Positions 41,747-51,770 of a stretch of 64,000 nucleotides of DNA are shown piece by piece. This DNA is from Bradyrhizobium sp. CCBAU 51765 (GTDB taxonomy: Bacteria; Pseudomonadota; Alphaproteobacteria; Rhizobiales; Xanthobacteraceae), in contig NZ_CP030038.1 of the NCBI RefSeq assembly GCF_015291725.1, forward strand, positions 4,887,001 through 4,951,000, given 5' to 3'. A program made the position numbers and the translations under genes. The stretch's first letter is position 1; each line of letters begins with the position of its first letter. A model generated the notes under the pieces. That model worked only from the letters and a program-made list of their open reading frames with translations. It did not search any database and was not told the DNA's origin.

Positions 41747-43024
41747 ATGACTGCAGCACGCGACAAATTCGGGCGCCCCGTCGTCGTCGTCACCGGCATG
41801 GGCATCTTGACGTCGCTCGGTGCCGGCAAGACCGACAATTGGGCGAAGCTCGTCGCCGGCGAATCCGGTATCCGCACCATCACGCGTTTTCCGATCGACG
41901 GCCTGAAGACCACGATGGCGGGCACGGTCGATTTCGTCAGCGTCGATCCGTTCTCCTCCACCGCCCTGTCCGAACGGATGGCCGAGATCGCGACGCAGGA
42001 AGCGCTGGAGCAGGCCGGCATCGGCGCCAAGGCCGATTTCCCCGGTCCCCTTTTTCTTGCCGTTGCGCCGGTCGAGGTGGAATGGCCGCAGCGTCGCGAA
42101 CTGGGTCGCGCCGTCGGCCAGCTCGACATCAATTATGACGATCTGCTGCGCATTTCCGGCGGCGGCAAGTACAGCGCCTACCATCACCGCTTCATGTTCG
42201 GCTCGGTCGCCGCATCTCTCGCCGAGACGTTCGGCACCAAGGGGTCGCCGATCTCGCTGTCCACGGCCTGCGCCTCGGGTGCGACCTCGATCCAGCTCGG
42301 CGTCGAGGCGATCCGCCGCGGCGAGACCGATGCCGCGCTGTGCGTCGCGACCGACGGCACCGTGAACCCGGAAGCGCTGGTGCGCTTCTCGCTGCTGTCG
42401 GCGCTGTCGACCCAGAACGATCCGCCGCAGGCGGCCTCCCGCCCCTTCTCCAAGAACCGCGATGGTTTTGTGATGGCCGAAGGCGCCGGCGCACTGGTGC
42501 TCGAAAGCTACGAGGCGGCGACTGCGCGCGGCGCGAAGATCCTCGGCGTGATTGCCGGATGCGGCGAGCTCACCGATTCCTTCCATCGCACCCGCTCCTC
42601 GCCCGACGGCAAGCCGATCATCGGCTGCATGAACAAGACGCTGGCCGATGCCGGGATGACGCCGGACCAGATCGACCACATCAACGCGCACGGTACCTCG
42701 ACACCCGAAAACGACAAGATGGAGTTCAACACGACATCAGCCGTATTCGGCGAGCTCGCGCAGAAGATTCCGGTCACCTCCAACAAGTCGATGGTCGGCC
42801 ACACCATCTCGGCCGCCGGTGGGGTGGAGGCGATCTTCTCGCTGCTGACGCTCGAGCATCAGCGCATTCCGCCGACGATCAACTACGACAATCCTGATCC
42901 CGCGATCCTGTTCAACGTCGTCGGCAACAAGGCGCGCGACGCCCGCGTGACCGCGGTGATGTCGAATTCGTTCGGCTTCGGCGGTCAGAACGCCTCGCTG
43001 ATCCTGACCCGCGAACCGGTCTGA
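41747..43024 (+). CDS. 3-oxoacyl-ACP synthase II, FabF1XL type
   Basis: 425 aa active ketosynthase. Catalytic Cys175 in STACASGATS, His in HINAHGTSTPENDKMEF (about 308) and Lys/His in NKSMVGHTISAAGG (about 345), then the glycine-rich SNSFGFGGQNASLIL near the end. It elongates acyl chains on AcpXL, probably as a partner of the cysteine-free paralogue upstream. No alcohol-dehydrogenase-like gene separates it from lpxXL, unlike the Rhizobium cluster as I know it. Confidence 0.92.
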   Translation: MTAARDKFGRPVVVVTGMGILTSLGAGKTDNWAKLVAGESGIRTITRFPIDGLKTTMAGTVDFVSVDPFSSTALSERMAEIATQEALEQAGIGAKADFPGPLFLAVAPVEVEWPQRRELGRAVGQLDINYDDLLRISGGGKYSAYHHRFMFGSVAASLAETFGTKGSPISLSTACASGATSIQLGVEAIRRGETDAALCVATDGTVNPEALVRFSLLSALSTQNDPPQAASRPFSKNRDGFVMAEGAGALVLESYEAATARGAKILGVIAGCGELTDSFHRTRSSPDGKPIIGCMNKTLADAGMTPDQIDHINAHGTSTPENDKMEFNTTSAVFGELAQKIPVTSNKSMVGHTISAAGGVEAIFSLLTLEHQRIPPTINYDNPDPAILFNVVGNKARDARVTAVMSNSFGFGGQNASLILTREPV

Positions 43025-43032
43025 CCGGACGC

Positions 43033-43965
43033 ATGTCGCTGCGTCCTGCGAGCATGAAGGCCCGCGCGCGGGAAGCCGCCAAGTCGCTCGGCGGAAGCCT
43101 GATCGGCGCGGCGACGGTCGCGATGCTGCGCACCACGCGCTATTTCGATCCGGTCAAGACCTCGGACTTCTTCGCGCGCACCGTGAAGCTGATCGGCCCG
43201 CGCCTGCGCGAGCACCGCATCGGCCGCGCCAATCTCACCGCCGCCTTTCCGGAGAAATCGCCGGAGGAGATCGACCGGATCCTGATGGGCGTCTGGGACA
43301 ATCTCGGCCGCGTCGGCGCCGAGTTCGCCCATATCGACCACGTCTGGGATTACGATCGCGATGGCCCGGAGAAGAGTCGAATGGAGATCTCCCCGCGCAG
43401 CATCGAGCTGTTCGACCAGATCCGCGACGACGGCAAGCCGGCGCTGATCTTCGCCGCGCACCTTGCGAACTGGGAATTGCCCGCGCTCGCCGCCGTCGCG
43501 CATGGACTGGAAACGGCGATTCTCTATCGCCGCCCGAACATCGCCTCGGCCGACCGCATCATCCAGGAGATGCGCCAGGTCAACATGGGCACGCTGATCC
43601 CGGCCGGCCGCGACGCGCCGCTGCGGCTCGCGCAGGCGCTCAAGGACGGCAAGCATGTCGCCATGCTGATCGACCAGTATCTCACCGCCGGCGTCGAGGT
43701 CACCTTCTTCGGCCGCAAGACCCGCGCCAACCCGATGCTGGCGCGCCTCTTGCGCCAGGTCGAATGCCCGATCCACGGCGTCCGCATCATCCGCCTGCCC
43801 GACGGCCGCTTCCGCGGCGAGCTGACCGAAGAGATCCAGCCGGTGCGCGATGCTGATGGCAAGATCGACATCCAGGGCACCACGCAGGCGATCACGAGCG
43901 TCGTGGAAGGCTGGGTGCGCGAGCATCCCGAGCAGTGGCTGTGGCTGCATCGCAGGTGGCGGTAG
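43033..43965 (+). CDS. lpxXL: Lipid A very-long-chain acyltransferase (LpxXL / LpxL-HtrB family)
   Basis: 310 aa. N-terminal hydrophobic/amphipathic anchor (GGSLIGAATVAMLRTTRYF), then the catalytic H-x4-E motif AAHLANWELP (about 142) and LIPAGRDAPLRLAQALKDGKHVAMLIDQY (about 190–218), as in LpxL/LpxM acyltransferases. It transfers the long chain from AcpXL to lipid A at the inner membrane. It starts 8 bp after fabF1XL and closes the operon. Confidence 0.9.
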   Translation: MSLRPASMKARAREAAKSLGGSLIGAATVAMLRTTRYFDPVKTSDFFARTVKLIGPRLREHRIGRANLTAAFPEKSPEEIDRILMGVWDNLGRVGAEFAHIDHVWDYDRDGPEKSRMEISPRSIELFDQIRDDGKPALIFAAHLANWELPALAAVAHGLETAILYRRPNIASADRIIQEMRQVNMGTLIPAGRDAPLRLAQALKDGKHVAMLIDQYLTAGVEVTFFGRKTRANPMLARLLRQVECPIHGVRIIRLPDGRFRGELTEEIQPVRDADGKIDIQGTTQAITSVVEGWVREHPEQWLWLHRRWR

Positions 43966-43989
43966 CTCGCCGTCTGACGGGTGCCTTCT

Positions 43990-45102
43990 CTACCGCCCCG
44001 TCTTCACCTTGGTCCACAGCCGATTGATCACCCGCTGGGTCGCCGGCTCGCGCGCCGTGATGACGAACAGTTTTGCGAGCGTCGCCTCGTCCGGATAGAT
44101 GTTCTTGTCGCCTAGGATCTTCGGGTCGACCACCTTCTGGCTGGCGAGATTGCCGCTCGCGTAGGACAGGAAGTCCGAGTTCTTTGCGGCAACCTCGGGG
44201 CGGTAGAGGTAGTTGATCAGCTCGTAGGCTTCCTTGACGTTCTTGGCATCCGCGGGGATCGCGAGATTGTCGAAGAACATCTGCGCCCCCTCCTTCGGAA
44301 TGGCATAGCCGATCTCGATGCCACTCTTGGCTTCGGCCGCGCGGGCGCGGGCCTGCATGATGTCGCCGGACCAGCCGACCACGAAGCAGATCTCGCCGGT
44401 GGCAAGTGCGCTCAAATATTCGGACGAGTGGAACTTGCGCACGAAGGGACGGACTTTCGCGACGGCCTCGGCGGCCTTCTCGAGGTCCGCCTGCTTGGTC
44501 GAGTTCGGATCGAGCCCGAGCCAGCTCAGCGCCGCCGGAAAGATGTCGTCGGCGGAGTCGAGCATGTGCACGCCGCAATCTTTGAATTTGGCCAGGTTCT
44601 CCGGCTTGAAGACGATGTCCCAGCTGTCGATCTTCGCGTCCGGGCCGAGGATCTGCTTCACCTTGGCGACGTTGTAGCCGACGCCCGTCGTGCCCCACAT
44701 GTAGTTGGCGGCGTAGACGTTGCCGGGATCGTAGATGCCGAGACGCTGCGTCACCACCGGCCAGGCATTGCTGAGGTTCGGCAGCTTCGACTTGTCGAGC
44801 TTCTGGAAGATGTTGGCCTTGATCTGACGCTGGAGGAAATACGCCGTGGGCACCACGACGTCGTAGCCGGACTTGCCGGCCATCAGGCGCGTCTCCAGGG
44901 TCTCGTTGGCATCGAAGGTGTCGTAGACCACCTTGATGCCGGTCTCCCTGGTGAAGGCCTCCAGGACACCCGGCGCCATGTAGTTGGACCAGTTGTAGAA
45001 GTTGACGACCCGCTCCTCGGCGCCGGCGGGCGCGGAGAGCAACGTCAGCGCTGCGGCGAATGCAAAACCAAGGCAAAGCTTGGCGCGGCCGACGTTCGTC
45101 AT
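43990..45102 (-). CDS. Polyamine-type ABC transporter substrate-binding protein (PotF-like)
   Basis: 370 aa, Sec signal peptide (MTNVGRAKLCLGFAFAAALTLLSAPAGA, cleavage before EERVVNF). Mature start VVNFYNWSNYMAPGVLEAF is the PotD/PotF hallmark; YDVVVPTAYFLQRQIKANIFQKLDKSKLPN and WGTTGVGYN follow in the expected order. It would bind putrescine or related amines. No permease or ATPase gene is adjacent. It follows the aminotransferase gene by two bases, so the two are co-transcribed and may handle one amine. Confidence 0.88.
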   Translation of the reverse strand: MTNVGRAKLCLGFAFAAALTLLSAPAGAEERVVNFYNWSNYMAPGVLEAFTRETGIKVVYDTFDANETLETRLMAGKSGYDVVVPTAYFLQRQIKANIFQKLDKSKLPNLSNAWPVVTQRLGIYDPGNVYAANYMWGTTGVGYNVAKVKQILGPDAKIDSWDIVFKPENLAKFKDCGVHMLDSADDIFPAALSWLGLDPNSTKQADLEKAAEAVAKVRPFVRKFHSSEYLSALATGEICFVVGWSGDIMQARARAAEAKSGIEIGYAIPKEGAQMFFDNLAIPADAKNVKEAYELINYLYRPEVAAKNSDFLSYASGNLASQKVVDPKILGDKNIYPDEATLAKLFVITAREPATQRVINRLWTKVKTGR

Positions 45103-45104
45103 CC

Positions 45105-46283
45105 CTACCTCTTGCGCCCGCGCACCGCGTCCGACAGCCGTTCCAGCGCGGTGTCGAGCGTCTGGTCCTTCTTGGCAAAGCAGAACCGCACCACCGAAGT
45201 GACCGGATCCTGCTCGTAGAAGGCCGAGACCGGGATCGCCGCAACCTTGTAGTCTTTCACGATGCGCCAGCAGAATTCCGTGTCGCTCTCGTTGAGCCCG
45301 AGCGGTGACAGATCCACGGTGAGGAAGTAGGTGCCTTGCGACTTCAGTACGGGGAACCCGAGGCTCTCCAGCCCCCTGGTCAGGCGGTCCCTGCTCCGCG
45401 TCAGATCCTTGCGCATCGACAGGAAGTAGTCGTCGGACTTGCCGAGGCCGTAGGCGACGGCGGCCTGCAGGTTCGGCGCGGTGGTGAAGGTCAGGAACTG
45501 GTGCACCTTGGCGGCGACGCGCAGCAAGGGCGGTGCGGCGCAGACGAAGCCGATCTTCCAGCCGGTCAGCGAGAAGATCTTGCCGGCCGAGCCGACCTTG
45601 ATTGTGCGCTCGCGCATGCCGGGAATGGTGATGAGCGGGACGTGCTTGTGCTCGTCGAAGGTGACGTGCTCCCAGACCTCGTCGCAGATCGCGATGACGT
45701 CGAACTCCTGGCAATAGCGCGCCAGCAGCTCGAGGTCTTCGCGCGGATAGACCACCGCGGACGGATTCAAGGGATTGTTGAACAGCACCGCCTTGGTCTT
45801 TGAATTGAAGACGCTTTTCAGCATGTCCTCATTCAGCCGCCAGTGCGGCGGCTCGAGACGGACCAGGCGCGGAATGCCGCCCGCCTGGCGGATGATGGGC
45901 AAATAGGAATCATAGACCGGCTGGAAGCAGACCACCTCGTCGCCGGGCTGGACCACCGCGAGGATCGCCGAGGTCAGCGCCTCGGTGCCGCCCGAGGTGA
46001 CCATCACTTCGCTCATCGGATCGAGCGCAAGGCCGTGCCAGTGGCCATAATGGGTCGCGATTGCCTGGCGCAACTCCGGCAGGCCCATCATCGACGGGTA
46101 CTGGTTGTAGCCGTTCAGCGAGGCCTCGGCCGCGGCGCGGCGGATGTCCTCCGGGCCGGGATCGTCGGGAAAGCCCTGGCCGAGATTGATGGCGTTGTTG
46201 TCGCGCGCGGCCTGCGACATCGCCTCGAAGATGGTGACGGGAAGGTCGGCAAAGACCTTGTTCAGGGACGAGCTTTTGGACAT
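45105..46283 (-). CDS. PLP-dependent class I aminotransferase
   Basis: 392 aa, fold-type I. INLGQGFPDDPGPEDIRRA at the start, then VTSGGTEALTSAILAVVQPGDEV (about 94), NNPLNPSAVVYPREDL (about 169, missing the usual NPTG but with NPS), CDEVWEHVTFD (about 203) and the Schiff-base lysine in VGSAGKIFSLTGWKIGF (about 233). The set resembles kynurenine/methionine aminotransferases (YbdL, KAT). The exact donor cannot be read from sequence. Confidence 0.88.
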   Translation of the reverse strand: MSKSSSLNKVFADLPVTIFEAMSQAARDNNAINLGQGFPDDPGPEDIRRAAAEASLNGYNQYPSMMGLPELRQAIATHYGHWHGLALDPMSEVMVTSGGTEALTSAILAVVQPGDEVVCFQPVYDSYLPIIRQAGGIPRLVRLEPPHWRLNEDMLKSVFNSKTKAVLFNNPLNPSAVVYPREDLELLARYCQEFDVIAICDEVWEHVTFDEHKHVPLITIPGMRERTIKVGSAGKIFSLTGWKIGFVCAAPPLLRVAAKVHQFLTFTTAPNLQAAVAYGLGKSDDYFLSMRKDLTRSRDRLTRGLESLGFPVLKSQGTYFLTVDLSPLGLNESDTEFCWRIVKDYKVAAIPVSAFYEQDPVTSVVRFCFAKKDQTLDTALERLSDAVRGRKR

Positions 46284-46291
46284 CGGGCCGA

Positions 46292-46618
46292 TCAGCCGCC
46301 GACCTTGCTGGGGAGCCCCGCCGCCTTCCAGCCCAGCATGCCGCCGGCCAGATGCTTGTTGTAAGGAAGGCCCGCCGCCTGCGCCGCCAGCGAGGCCGTC
46401 ACGGAGCGTTTTCCCGAGCGGCAGGCGAACACGACCTCCTTGCCGGCGGGATCGGGAATCGCCTTGGGATCGAAGGTCGAGAGCGGCACCACGACGCCGT
46501 AGGGATAGGCCTCGGCTTGAACCTCGTTCGGTTCGCGAACGTCGACGAGCAGATAGCGCCCTTCCGCGATACCCTTGGAAACCTCGTCCGGGGTCAGATC
46601 CTGTACTTGATTCGCCAC
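46292..46618 (-). CDS. Rhodanese-like sulfurtransferase
   Basis: 108 aa single rhodanese domain from GTG 46618, which has GGAGGATGAT directly upstream; the longer open frame is shadow of kup. DLTPDEVSKGIAEGRYLLVDVREPNEVQAEAYP, then active-site loop ACRSGKRS with Cys at about residue 73, and HLAGGMLGWKAAGLP at the end. Probably a persulfide carrier or thiosulfate sulfurtransferase. It lies 8 bp upstream of the aminotransferase gene. Confidence 0.85.
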   Translation of the reverse strand: MANQVQDLTPDEVSKGIAEGRYLLVDVREPNEVQAEAYPYGVVVPLSTFDPKAIPDPAGKEVVFACRSGKRSVTASLAAQAAGLPYNKHLAGGMLGWKAAGLPSKVGG

Positions 46619-46773
46619 ATCATCCTCCAACGTCGCAGGCGCATGCCGGGCGACCCGGCCGGCGGCAACCTCGCCTCTCGGGAGGCGAAAATCAAGCGCT
46701 ACAAAGGCTTGAGCCGCGCGGCGCAAGTTAAAGCTAAATCGCAGCGGCTTGAAGTCTGCTGCGAATCCCCGCC

Positions 46774-48702
46774 CTAGATGGTCACCTGCGTGCCGACCTC
46801 GACAACGCGGCCGGACGGGATCTGGAAATAGTCGGTGGCGTCGTTGGCGGAGCGGCTGAGCGAGATGAACAGCCGGTCCTGCCACCGCGGCATGCCGGAA
46901 TGGACGGCGGGCTTCAGCGCCCGGCGCGACAGGAAGAACGAGGTCGACATGATGTCGAACTGCCAGCCCAGCTTGCGGGCGATCGCCAGCGCCTTCGGCA
47001 CGTTGGGCGATTCCATGAAGCCGAACTTCAGCGTCACCTTGGAGAAGGTCGGTGAGATCTGCTCCAGCCTGACGCGCTCGGACGGATCGATGCGCGGGGT
47101 CTGCGCGGTCTCGATGGTGAGAATGACGTTCTTCTCGTGCAGCACCTTGTAGTGCTTCAGGCTGTGCATCAGCGCGGTCGGCGCGCTGATTGGGTCCGAG
47201 GTGAGGAATACCGCGGTTCCCGGCACGCGCTGGGGCGGCCGCTTCTCCAGCATGGCGACGAGGTCGGCGAGCGGGAACTCGAGCTTGCGCGACTTCTCGA
47301 ACAAGAGCCGGCTGCCGCGCCGCCACGTGTACATCAGGATGATCATGAGCGCGCCAAGCGCCAGCGGCACCCAGCCGCCCTCGAACACCTTGAGCAGGTT
47401 GGCGGAGAGGAAGGTCAGGTCGAGGAACAGGAATGGCGCAATGAGAGCGGCGGCGGCGAATGGCGACCACCGCCAGACCTTCCAGATCACGACAAAGCCC
47501 ATCATGGCCGTGACCACCATGGTGCCGGTGACCGAGATGCCGTAGGCCGAGGCCAGGGCGCTGGAGGAGCGGAACATGAGCACCAGCAGCACCACCGCAA
47601 CCAAAAGCAATTGGTTGATGCGCGGGATGAAGATCTGGCCGGAATGGGCTTCCGACGTATGGCGAATTTCAAAGCGCGGCAGCAGGCCGAGCTGGATCGC
47701 CTGCCGCGTCAGCGAATAGGCGCCGGTGATGACCGCCTGGCTTGCGATCACGGTCGCCATGGTCGCCAGCACGACCATGCAGCCGCGGACAAAACCTTGC
47801 GGAAAGAGCTGGAAGAACGGGCTGACGATCGCGCCGGGATCGGCGAGCACCAGCGCCCCCTGCCCCAGATAGTTCAGCGCCAGCGACGGCAGCACGATGA
47901 ACAGCCAGGCGGTCTGGATCGGCCGCTTGCCGAAATGGCCGAGGTCGGCATAGAGCGCCTCGGCGCCGGTCACGGCCAGGAACACCGCGCCCAGCGTCAC
48001 GAAGCCGATCAGGCCGTGATGGAGCATGAAGGACACGGCATAGAGCGGGTTCAGCGCGTACAGCACCTGCGGCTGCTCGATGATCGGATGGATCGCCGCC
48101 AGCGCGAGCACCGCGAACCAGACACACATGATCGGGCCGAAAAAGGCGGCAACGCGCGCCGTGCCGCGGGACTGCACCGCGAACAGAGCGACCAGGATCA
48201 CCACGGTCAGCGGAACGATGTAAGGCTCGAACTTCAGAGTGACGTCCTTCATGCCTTCGATCGCCGACAGCACCGAGAGGGCCGGCGTAATCACGGCATC
48301 GCCGTAAAACAACGCTCCGGAAATGATGCCGAGCAGCGCGATGGTCGTGCTGCCGGCGCCCACCGCGCGCTGGGCCAGCGCCATCAGCGCCAGCGTGCCG
48401 CCCTCGCCGTTGTTGTCGGCGCGGAGCAGGATCACGACATATTTGAGCGTCACCACGATGATGAGCGCCCACAGGATCAGGGAGAGCACACCGAGCACGG
48501 CCGCAGCCGTCGGCAGGCCGTCGTGCCCGGAAGCCGCCGTCACCGCCTCGCGGAACGCGTAGAGCGGACTGGTGCCGATATCGCCATAGACGACGCCGAT
48601 GCTGCCGAGCGTCAGCGCACCGAAACCGGCGGTGGTGTGGGCCTCACCATGCCCATTGACCGCCGCCGTTTCCGGGGCGGTAATCGCTGCGTCGTTTGTC
48701 AT
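46774..48702 (-). CDS. kup: Low-affinity potassium transporter Kup (first copy)
   Basis: 642 aa, KUP/HAK/KT family. After a hydrophilic N-terminus the first membrane segment holds [18 protein letters not shown] (about 32–49), the family signature. About 12 membrane segments are followed by a cytoplasmic C-terminal domain of about 190 residues ending [14 protein letters not shown]. It imports K+ (or Rb+/Cs+) with protons. It is closely similar to the next copy at 48843–50744, most strongly in the C-terminal 100 residues. Confidence 0.93.
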   Translation of the reverse strand: MTNDAAITAPETAAVNGHGEAHTTAGFGALTLGSIGVVYGDIGTSPLYAFREAVTAASGHDGLPTAAAVLGVLSLILWALIIVVTLKYVVILLRADNNGEGGTLALMALAQRAVGAGSTTIALLGIISGALFYGDAVITPALSVLSAIEGMKDVTLKFEPYIVPLTVVILVALFAVQSRGTARVAAFFGPIMCVWFAVLALAAIHPIIEQPQVLYALNPLYAVSFMLHHGLIGFVTLGAVFLAVTGAEALYADLGHFGKRPIQTAWLFIVLPSLALNYLGQGALVLADPGAIVSPFFQLFPQGFVRGCMVVLATMATVIASQAVITGAYSLTRQAIQLGLLPRFEIRHTSEAHSGQIFIPRINQLLLVAVVLLVLMFRSSSALASAYGISVTGTMVVTAMMGFVVIWKVWRWSPFAAAALIAPFLFLDLTFLSANLLKVFEGGWVPLALGALMIILMYTWRRGSRLLFEKSRKLEFPLADLVAMLEKRPPQRVPGTAVFLTSDPISAPTALMHSLKHYKVLHEKNVILTIETAQTPRIDPSERVRLEQISPTFSKVTLKFGFMESPNVPKALAIARKLGWQFDIMSTSFFLSRRALKPAVHSGMPRWQDRLFISLSRSANDATDYFQIPSGRVVEVGTQVTI

Positions 48703-48842
48703 GGGAGAGCCCAGTGGCCTCTAAAAATGCTTCACTGCACAACGGCGGAGGAGCGCGCGGCTTATAGTCCTGCGCTGTCAGCATAGCCTAGCCCGTTTTC
48801 GGGCCCTGGTCATGCAAATCTGCATGACTCGCATAGTTGCGG

Positions 48843-50744
48843 TTAGATGGTGACTTGGGTTCCGACTTCAACCACCCGCCCGGTGGGAATCTGGAAATAG
48901 TCGGTGGCGTCATTGGCGGACCGGCTGAGCGCGATGAATAAATGGTCCTGCCACAGCGGCATGCCCGATTGCGCCGAGGCCTTCAGCGATCTCCGCGACA
49001 CGAAGAACGACGTCGACATGATGTCGAACTGCCAGCCCTGTTTGCGCGCGATGGCGAGCGCCTTCGGCACGTTCGGCTGCTCCATATAACCGAAGCGCAG
49101 ACGGACCTTGGAGAACTTGTCGCTGATCTTCTCCATCCTGAACCGCTCCGACAGATCGACCCGCGGCGTATGCGCGGTCTCGATGGTCAGGATGACGTTG
49201 TGCTCGTGCAGCACCTTGTTGTGCTTGAGATTGTGCAGCAGCGCGGTCGGCACGAAGGCGGGATCGCTGGTGAGGAACACCGCCGTGCCCTTGACGATAT
49301 GCGGCGGCCGCTTCTCCAGGCTGCGGATCAGATCGTCCAGCGGCACCTCGATCCGTCGCGTCTTCTGGATCAGAATTGCGGAGCCCTTGCGCCAGGTCCA
49401 GATCGTCCCTGCCATGACGACGCCGAACAGCAGCGGCACCCAGGCGCCTTCGAGCAGCTTGAGCAGGTTGGCGCTGAAGAAGCTCAAATCGACGATGACG
49501 AAGGGGACGATCACGGCCGCGGCCGTCGCCGCACGCCAGTTCCACAACTTCCAGATCACGACGAAGCCCATGATGCCGTCGGCGACCATGGTGGTGGAGA
49601 CCGCAATGCCGTAGGCAGAGGCCAGATTGCTGGGGGTGTGGAACAGCAGCACCAGCAGCATCACGCCGATCAGCAGCAGGCGGTTCACGCGCGGCAGATA
49701 GATCTGGCCCGCGTGGGATTCGGAGGTGTAACGCACCTCGAAACGCGGCAGCAGCCCGAGCTGTACAGCCTGGTAGACCAGCGAATAGGCGCCGGTGATC
49801 ACCGCCTGGCTCGCGATCACGGTTGCGGCAGTCGCAAGTCCGACCAGCGGCAGCACCAGGCTCTCGGGCACCATGCGATAAAAGGAGTGTTCGATCGCGC
49901 TGGGATCGGACAGCACCAGTGCGCCCTGCCCGAAATAGTTGATCAGAAGCGCGGGCAGCACGAAGAACATCCAGGCCGACTGGATCGGCTTGCGGCCGAA
50001 ATGGCCGAGATCGGCATAAAGCGCCTCGCCGCCCGTCACCGCCAGGAACACGGCGCCGAGTGTCACGAGGCCGATCACGCCGTGCGACAGCACGAACTGC
50101 ACCGCATAATAGGGATTGATCGCCGCCAGCACGGAAGGGTCGTCGGCGATGTGGACGGCCCCCATCACGGCGATGACGGTGAACCAGACCACCATCACCG
50201 GCCCGAAGGCCGAGGCGACCAATGCGGTTCCCTTGCTCTGGACAGCGAACAGCAGCACCAGGATGAGGACGGTGAGCGGCACGACATAGTGCTCGAGCGC
50301 GGGGGTCGCGAGTTTGAGGCCCTGAACCGCCGAGAGGACCGAGATCGCCGGCGTGATCATGGAATCGCCGATGAACATGGAGGCGCCGACCACACCGAGC
50401 GCGAGCAGGACCCAGCTCCGCCGCCCGAGCGCGCGCTGGCCGAGGGCCATCAGCGAGAGCGTGCCGCCCTCCCCGTTGTTGTCGGCGCGCAGCAGCAGCA
50501 GGACGTATTTGGCGGTGACGACGATCAGCAGCGCCCACAGGATCAGCGAGAGCACGCCCAGCACGATGACCCGCGAGACCGGCTCGCCGTGGGCCGCGCC
50601 CTTGACGGCCTCGTGAAATGCGTAAAGCGGCGAGGTGCCGATATCCCCGAAGACGACGCCGATGCTCCCGAGCGTAAGGGCCCAAAAGCCTGATGTGACC
50701 GGCTGCCCGTCCTGGGTCTCGGTCGATGTGATGCTCGCCGTCAT
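48843..50744 (-). CDS. kup: Low-affinity potassium transporter Kup (second copy)
   Basis: 633 aa from ATG 50744. [22 protein letters not shown] near residue 27, twelve membrane segments, and a C-terminal domain ending [14 protein letters not shown], almost identical to the ending of the first copy. The in-frame extension upstream lacks family similarity. The 140-bp gap to the first copy is enough for separate promoters, so the pair may be differently regulated. Confidence 0.92.
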   Translation of the reverse strand: MTASITSTETQDGQPVTSGFWALTLGSIGVVFGDIGTSPLYAFHEAVKGAAHGEPVSRVIVLGVLSLILWALLIVVTAKYVLLLLRADNNGEGGTLSLMALGQRALGRRSWVLLALGVVGASMFIGDSMITPAISVLSAVQGLKLATPALEHYVVPLTVLILVLLFAVQSKGTALVASAFGPVMVVWFTVIAVMGAVHIADDPSVLAAINPYYAVQFVLSHGVIGLVTLGAVFLAVTGGEALYADLGHFGRKPIQSAWMFFVLPALLINYFGQGALVLSDPSAIEHSFYRMVPESLVLPLVGLATAATVIASQAVITGAYSLVYQAVQLGLLPRFEVRYTSESHAGQIYLPRVNRLLLIGVMLLVLLFHTPSNLASAYGIAVSTTMVADGIMGFVVIWKLWNWRAATAAAVIVPFVIVDLSFFSANLLKLLEGAWVPLLFGVVMAGTIWTWRKGSAILIQKTRRIEVPLDDLIRSLEKRPPHIVKGTAVFLTSDPAFVPTALLHNLKHNKVLHEHNVILTIETAHTPRVDLSERFRMEKISDKFSKVRLRFGYMEQPNVPKALAIARKQGWQFDIMSTSFFVSRRSLKASAQSGMPLWQDHLFIALSRSANDATDYFQIPTGRVVEVGTQVTI

Positions 50745-50916
50745 GGGGGTGAGAAACGCTTCGTCCCTGAATTTGATCCGGCGCCTATTGACGCTTCCGT
50801 CGCGCCTGTCAATCGGTCCAGCACCATAGCAGGCGCCGCGGCAGAAGCTGTGACGCCGTGGCAACGTTCATCGCCAGAGCGACGACATGCCTCAGGTAGA
50901 ATGGTAGCGCAAGGGG

Positions 50917-51747
50917 TTACGGCTTCAGATTCGGCGGCAGCGGCGGATCTTCACGCATCAGGGTGATGGTCACCCGACGGTTGGCCGCGAGCGAGGGATC
51001 GTCCGGAAACAGGGGCTGGGTATCCGCCTTGCCCGAGACGGCGAAAATATGCGACGGCGGCAGACCTTCGCGTTCAAGGATCTGGCGCACGGCGTTGGCG
51101 CGGTCGGCCGACAGATCGAAGGCGCCGTAGTCGCTGCGGGTCGGTACAAATCCTGCCGCGGTGTGGCCGGCGATGGATACGCGCAGCGGCGTGGCCTTGA
51201 GCGGAATCGCAAGCTTCTCGATCAGACGCCGGGTACGGTCATAGGGCACCTTGGAGCCGTCGGCGAACATCGAGCGGCCGTCCTGGTCGACGATCTCCAG
51301 GTTGAGGCCCTGCTTGGTCTCCTCGAACATGATGTGCTTGGACATCTCGGTCAGTTCCGGCATGTCCTGCAACGCCTGGCGCAGCGAGGCCGCGGCCAGC
51401 GCGAAATTGCGGTCGACCTTGATCTTCGCGCCGGACGTCTTGTCGCGGTCTTCCTGGTCCGGCGTCGGCGTGTTGGAGGCATCCTCGGGCTGGATGTGGT
51501 CGACATTCTTCAGCCGCGGACGGGTCGGCAGGCCGTCGGACTCGACGATGCCGGAGTAGCGCGCTTCGCTCTGAACACCGAACGCCTCGCGCATCGAGCC
51601 CGCGACGATCTTCAGCTTGTTGGCGTCCTGCGTGGAGAACGCAACCAGCATCACGAAAAACGCCAGCAGCAGCGCCATCAGGTCGGCGAAGGTCACGAAC
51701 CAGCCGTGACCGCCGCCGTGAGCATCGCCGCGCTTCTTCTTGGCCAT
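50917..51747 (-). CDS. motB: Flagellar motor stator protein MotB
   Basis: 276 aa. Single N-terminal membrane helix with the proton-carrying Asp in WFVTFADLMALLLAFFVMLVAFS (about 16–38), plug/linker region, then the OmpA/MotB peptidoglycan-binding domain (IAGHTAAGFVPTRSDYGAFDLSADRANAVRQIL, about 190–222, and GKADTQPLF). With MotA it forms the H+-driven stator. It starts 23 bp after motA; no other flagellar genes are in the window. Confidence 0.9.
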   Translation of the reverse strand: MAKKKRGDAHGGGHGWFVTFADLMALLLAFFVMLVAFSTQDANKLKIVAGSMREAFGVQSEARYSGIVESDGLPTRPRLKNVDHIQPEDASNTPTPDQEDRDKTSGAKIKVDRNFALAAASLRQALQDMPELTEMSKHIMFEETKQGLNLEIVDQDGRSMFADGSKVPYDRTRRLIEKLAIPLKATPLRVSIAGHTAAGFVPTRSDYGAFDLSADRANAVRQILEREGLPPSHIFAVSGKADTQPLFPDDPSLAANRRVTITLMREDPPLPPNLKP

Positions 51748-51770
51748 CTCTCAAATCCCGGCGCGCGGCC

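Noticed and set aside
43892-45714. Two long minus-strand frames extending the polyamine-binding protein region (450 and 574 codons)
   Set aside because: Only the frame from 45102 has a signal peptide and PotF motifs; the extension is a shadow of the aminotransferase gene.
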